Assembly: GCA_021464245.1 (NCBI GenBank)
Contig: JADCRB010000035.1
Location: 1,880,793 to 1,944,792, forward strand
DNA length: 64,000 nt
Direction: 5' to 3'
Source: Carallia brachiata
Lineage: Eukaryota; Streptophyta; Magnoliopsida; Malpighiales; Rhizophoraceae
Shown: positions 61,348-64,000 of the stretch, in pieces
How the letters are laid out: each line of letters begins with the position of its first letter
Numbering within the stretch: position 1 is the first letter of the stretch
Translations under genes and position numbers: made by a program
Notes under the pieces: generated by a model
Databases searched by the model: none
What the model was told of the DNA's origin: nothing
Seen by the model: only the letters and a program-made list of their open reading frames with translations

Positions 61348-62424
61348 GTTCAACTTCTTGTTCTGTGTCCCTCTCCTAATAAAAATATTAGGCATTTACT
61401 GTTGCAGTGTAAAGATTATGGTACGATGATAAAATTTATACTCGATAATTATTATGACCTCTAACGATACAGTTTCACTCAACTTTACTAATATTTAACT
61501 AATGAGTTTATGACTATAAGAATAGTTAAATGAGGTGTTTAAACGAAAATTATTTCGATTTCAGTTCATAAATGTAATAACTGATAAATTTATGATATAT
61601 TATATATATATATATATTATTTTTATTTTTTTTTGTTAAAAGCAAGTTTTACTCGACATTTTCAAAAAATTTTGGACAAAATGATAGAATTTTTGTTGAC
61701 AATAATTGTGTTTGGGGGGGCTGCATTTCTGTAACGTGTGTTAGTGATGGCGTCCAAGAATGATGCTTGAGGCATTATTAAAGAAGAGGAGCAAATCAGC
61801 CTAAGTGGCCTTTAACGCAGAGAATTCAGACTAAACCTTCTCCTTCCTTACCACACGTTTTACGAACTCTTTTGCATAAAGTTCAACCACATGATGATAT
61901 GACGTATTGATGATTTGTCAAACGATCAACATACACAGTTTATGATGACTCGATTACCTCATGCTTAGATGTTTCAGTCGTAATTCTTACGAAATTTGGC
62001 CTTGGGATGAATTAGTTGAAAAAGCGAAACGCTCCCGGCATACTGGCATCGCGCGCACTGGCCACTAACTAGACAGAATTTTCTGGTGACATATTCATCT
62101 TCGGAGTTTTGTTTTTTAAATCGAAAAAAAAAAAAATGGGATAAGGATAAAAGAAAAATTAATCTTAAATATTTATTACTTTTACAATTGAGTCCTTGAT
62201 CGTTTTATTTTTTTATTTTAGTTTTAAACTTTGAAGATTTTTTGCAATCAAATCTTTTCATTTATAGAATTAAGTCAAATTGTTTAATACTATATGATAT
62301 ATATGCTGATCATTACATTTGTGAGTTAAGATAATAATCATTTACCAGCGTCTCTATTTAACCTCATGATAGAAAGGACCTACTACTTAAATATTATTAA
62401 ATCCAAATGTACATATTTTACACC
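61348..62424. other. Intergenic DNA with dispersed-repeat copy and TA microsatellite
   Basis: No gene seen. It holds copy 2 of the dispersed repeat near 61490-61600, directly followed by an (AT)n run at about 61596-61618. A G7 run lies at about 61714. Confidence 0.5.
61490..61600 (+). repeat. Dispersed repeat family, copy 2
   Basis: CTATAAGAATAGTTAAAT at 61513 and the following ACGAAAATTATT and ATAAATGTAATAACTGATA match the segment at 51204-51285 in order and spacing, in the same orientation, with moderate divergence. The element type is not known. Confidence 0.55.
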
Positions 62425-62660
62425 AACCAAGGACGGATCTATTAGGGTTGGGGGGCAATTGCCTCGTGACTTTTACTTATTGATAACAAAATTTGAAATA
62501 ATTTGTTGAGACTTGAGAAGCACATGGTAGCCTGCAAAATTTAGTGTAATTTTTTCTTAGTGTAGTCCTCAAAATTTTATATCATTGTTTTTAATTATTA
62601 TTTATTTTGCTCCCACAAGTACCACAGAAGAATTATGACAGGAAATTTTGAAATTAAAAA
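62425..62660. mobile_element. Possible transposon remnant
   Basis: AAGGACGGATCTA followed by TTGGGGGGCAATTGCC and, further on, GTAGTCCTCAAAATTT and GCTCCCACAAG resembles common plant interspersed elements with GGGGGCAATTGCCCC-like ends. There is no coding content. The assignment rests on general resemblance and is weak. Confidence 0.3.
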
Positions 62661-63173
62661 TTTTATTTCTTTCGTATGTTGAGTCTAAAATGACATTAGT
62701 AAGGGAGTTCTGTAAATAATTATGTAATTGATAAAGAAAATAATATAGATTTCAAGAAGAAAAAAAAAATCTATTCTAAACTCCACCTAGCGAGAGTCTC
62801 TCTAGATTGCTTTGCAAATGGAAAATACTTCAGAGAATTTTTCAATTGGATAAGATAGAGAATTTTTTTGATAAAATAGGACGGTTGGAAGACTACAAGT
62901 TTTGGTTGATCACTCAATTCACGCGATCTCAACTCTAAAATATCTGTAAGCAAAATAAACAATAATAAAATCAATAAAACAAAAGGAAAAGAAGTGTGCA
63001 TAAAGATTTATACTAATTCAACTTAGATTTGAAAGCTTACATCCAGTTCTCAAGATTACTCTCTTGAAATTATCTTTCACTAACACCTGTTATTCTCAAG
63101 AGTGAAGAAAAACCTTTACACTTTTAAGTGCTTAATCTTAAAACACAGTTTCCGTGAAATCTTTATAAGAAGA

Positions 63174-63297
63174 CTCTTGTTTTTCTTTCAAAATGTCTCA
63201 ACTTTTCTTTAAATCTCACTCTTTAAATAAGAACGCTCTTGTTTTTCTCCCAAAAAACTCTCAACGTTTCTTTCAATCTCACTCCTTCAGGCTTTTT
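63174..63297. repeat. 62-bp tandem duplication
   Basis: CTCTTGTTTTTCT at 63174 and again at 63236 begins two adjacent 62-base units that share CTCAAC, TTTCTTT and ATCTCACTC in the same order, with several substitutions. There is no filler between the copies. Confidence 0.8.
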
Positions 63298-63810
63298 CAC
63301 GCTTTGGATCTTATTTTTTAGTTTTTGATCCTTCTATCTCTCAAGTACAATCATTTAGGTTCTTCTAGGTCGTCTATCAAGAGTTCTTCAACTTTTTTAT
63401 ACACGAATTAGAAATGATTAGTCGTTGTATATGGAAAACTTACTGTAAGAACAGCTTTCTCTTTGTTCGACCACGGTATTGGATCTAGTTGACCAATAAA
63501 CATTCTGTTTAGATTTGAATCAACCAAATCTTTCCTTTCATGTATGAAATCCTATGGTCTCATTCAATGCCTTGCTATAAAAACAATGATTGACAGAATA
63601 TACGAGATCTTTGGAGAATCGTTAGCACAATTTAAATTTGGATTTAGACATATATGGTATTTAAACATATATAGCATGATATATAAAAGATAATTACCAT
63701 ACATAGGTCAATCATGTAACAAAGAAAATAATCAAAGACATATTCAACTAAATTCAAACGGTCACAATAAAATGATAGCAACTAAGCAACCAAAAGTTAT
63801 GAAACAAATA

Positions 63811-63856
63811 TGAATATATTATGTGTTTTTTTTTTTTGGGCCTGAATATATTATGT
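63811..63856. repeat. Micro-duplication around GT12GGGCC filler
   Basis: TGAATATATTATGT is at 63811-63824 and 63843-63856, offset 32. The 18-base filler is G, twelve T, then GGGCC. The size and form match the case at 45422-45467 (14-base repeat, 18-base filler with twelve T). Confidence 0.85.
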
Positions 63857-64000
63857 ATTAATCAATCATCATTTATGGAGACACATCAAAACTTAATATA
63901 AACACATGATCCGATATTTACAATAGAAACAACAAACAACCTTGACAAAACGCAAGGGCCAAGGGGTAATCGGGATGACCAATTTGGAATAAGTTATTGA

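Larger units (their letters stand above)
62661..64000. other. Repeat-like intergenic DNA, no gene seen
   Basis: The stretch has moderate complexity and no supportable frame. Words such as AAGCTTACATCCAGTTCTCAAGA suggest an eroded interspersed element. It includes a 62-bp tandem duplication and a micro-duplication listed separately. The minus frame at 62771-63001 is not convincing. Confidence 0.5.

Noticed and set aside
62900..63160. LTR of a retrotransposon
   Set aside because: No TG...CA ends, primer-binding site or matching second LTR could be seen in the window.

Overview
This is nuclear DNA from a flowering plant, almost certainly a eudicot. Three things point there: two recognisable plant gene families (a TRICHOME BIREFRINGENCE-LIKE polysaccharide O-acetyltransferase with two GT-AG introns, and an intronless UGT72-type glucosyltransferase with a full PSPG box), AT-rich intergenic DNA full of small inverted-repeat elements, and a very large satellite array. 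I cannot name the species from the sequence.

Bases 1-42930 (two thirds of the window) are one uninterrupted tandem array of an AT-rich satellite with a modal period of 237 bp, about 180 monomers, all in one orientation. The window opens inside a monomer, so the array continues to the left. It is layered. The left ~11 kb is fairly uniform but full of single-base deletions and carries two isolated N characters. The middle holds a ~3.9 kb block duplicated head to tail (about 17.49-21.41 and 21.41-25.30 kb). The right third is more diverged and organised in higher-order repeats of 8 monomers (offset 1,897 bp, 28.7-32.1 kb) and 6 monomers (offset ~1,421 bp, 34.6-37.8 and 40.0-42.9 kb). Every monomer carries a 14-bp perfect palindrome and a 9-bp-arm hairpin. 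The array stops inside a monomer at 42930, exactly where a 67-bp AT-rich hairpin begins.

The right 21 kb (42931-64000) is gene-bearing DNA. A small uncharacterised plant protein (122 aa) lies at 44651-45019, only 1.7 kb from the satellite edge. The TBL gene occupies 51493-54516 in three exons (440 aa). The UGT72-like gene occupies 56603-58012 (469 aa). All three read rightwards. TBL acts on cell-wall polysaccharides and UGT72 enzymes glucosylate phenolics including lignin precursors, but nothing in the sequence shows that the genes are co-regulated.

The rest is AT-rich intergenic DNA with MITE-like inverted-repeat elements (46995-47269, 49549-49765, 59996-60238), a probable short retroposon flanked by a 14-bp direct repeat (46440-46648), a pair of diverged dispersed repeats (about 51.2 and 61.5 kb), and a striking set of at least six micro-duplications in which a 14-21 bp sequence is repeated around a T- or A-rich filler, usually with a 32-38 bp offset. 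I found no rRNA, tRNA, CRISPR array, telomeric repeat or autonomous transposon gene.
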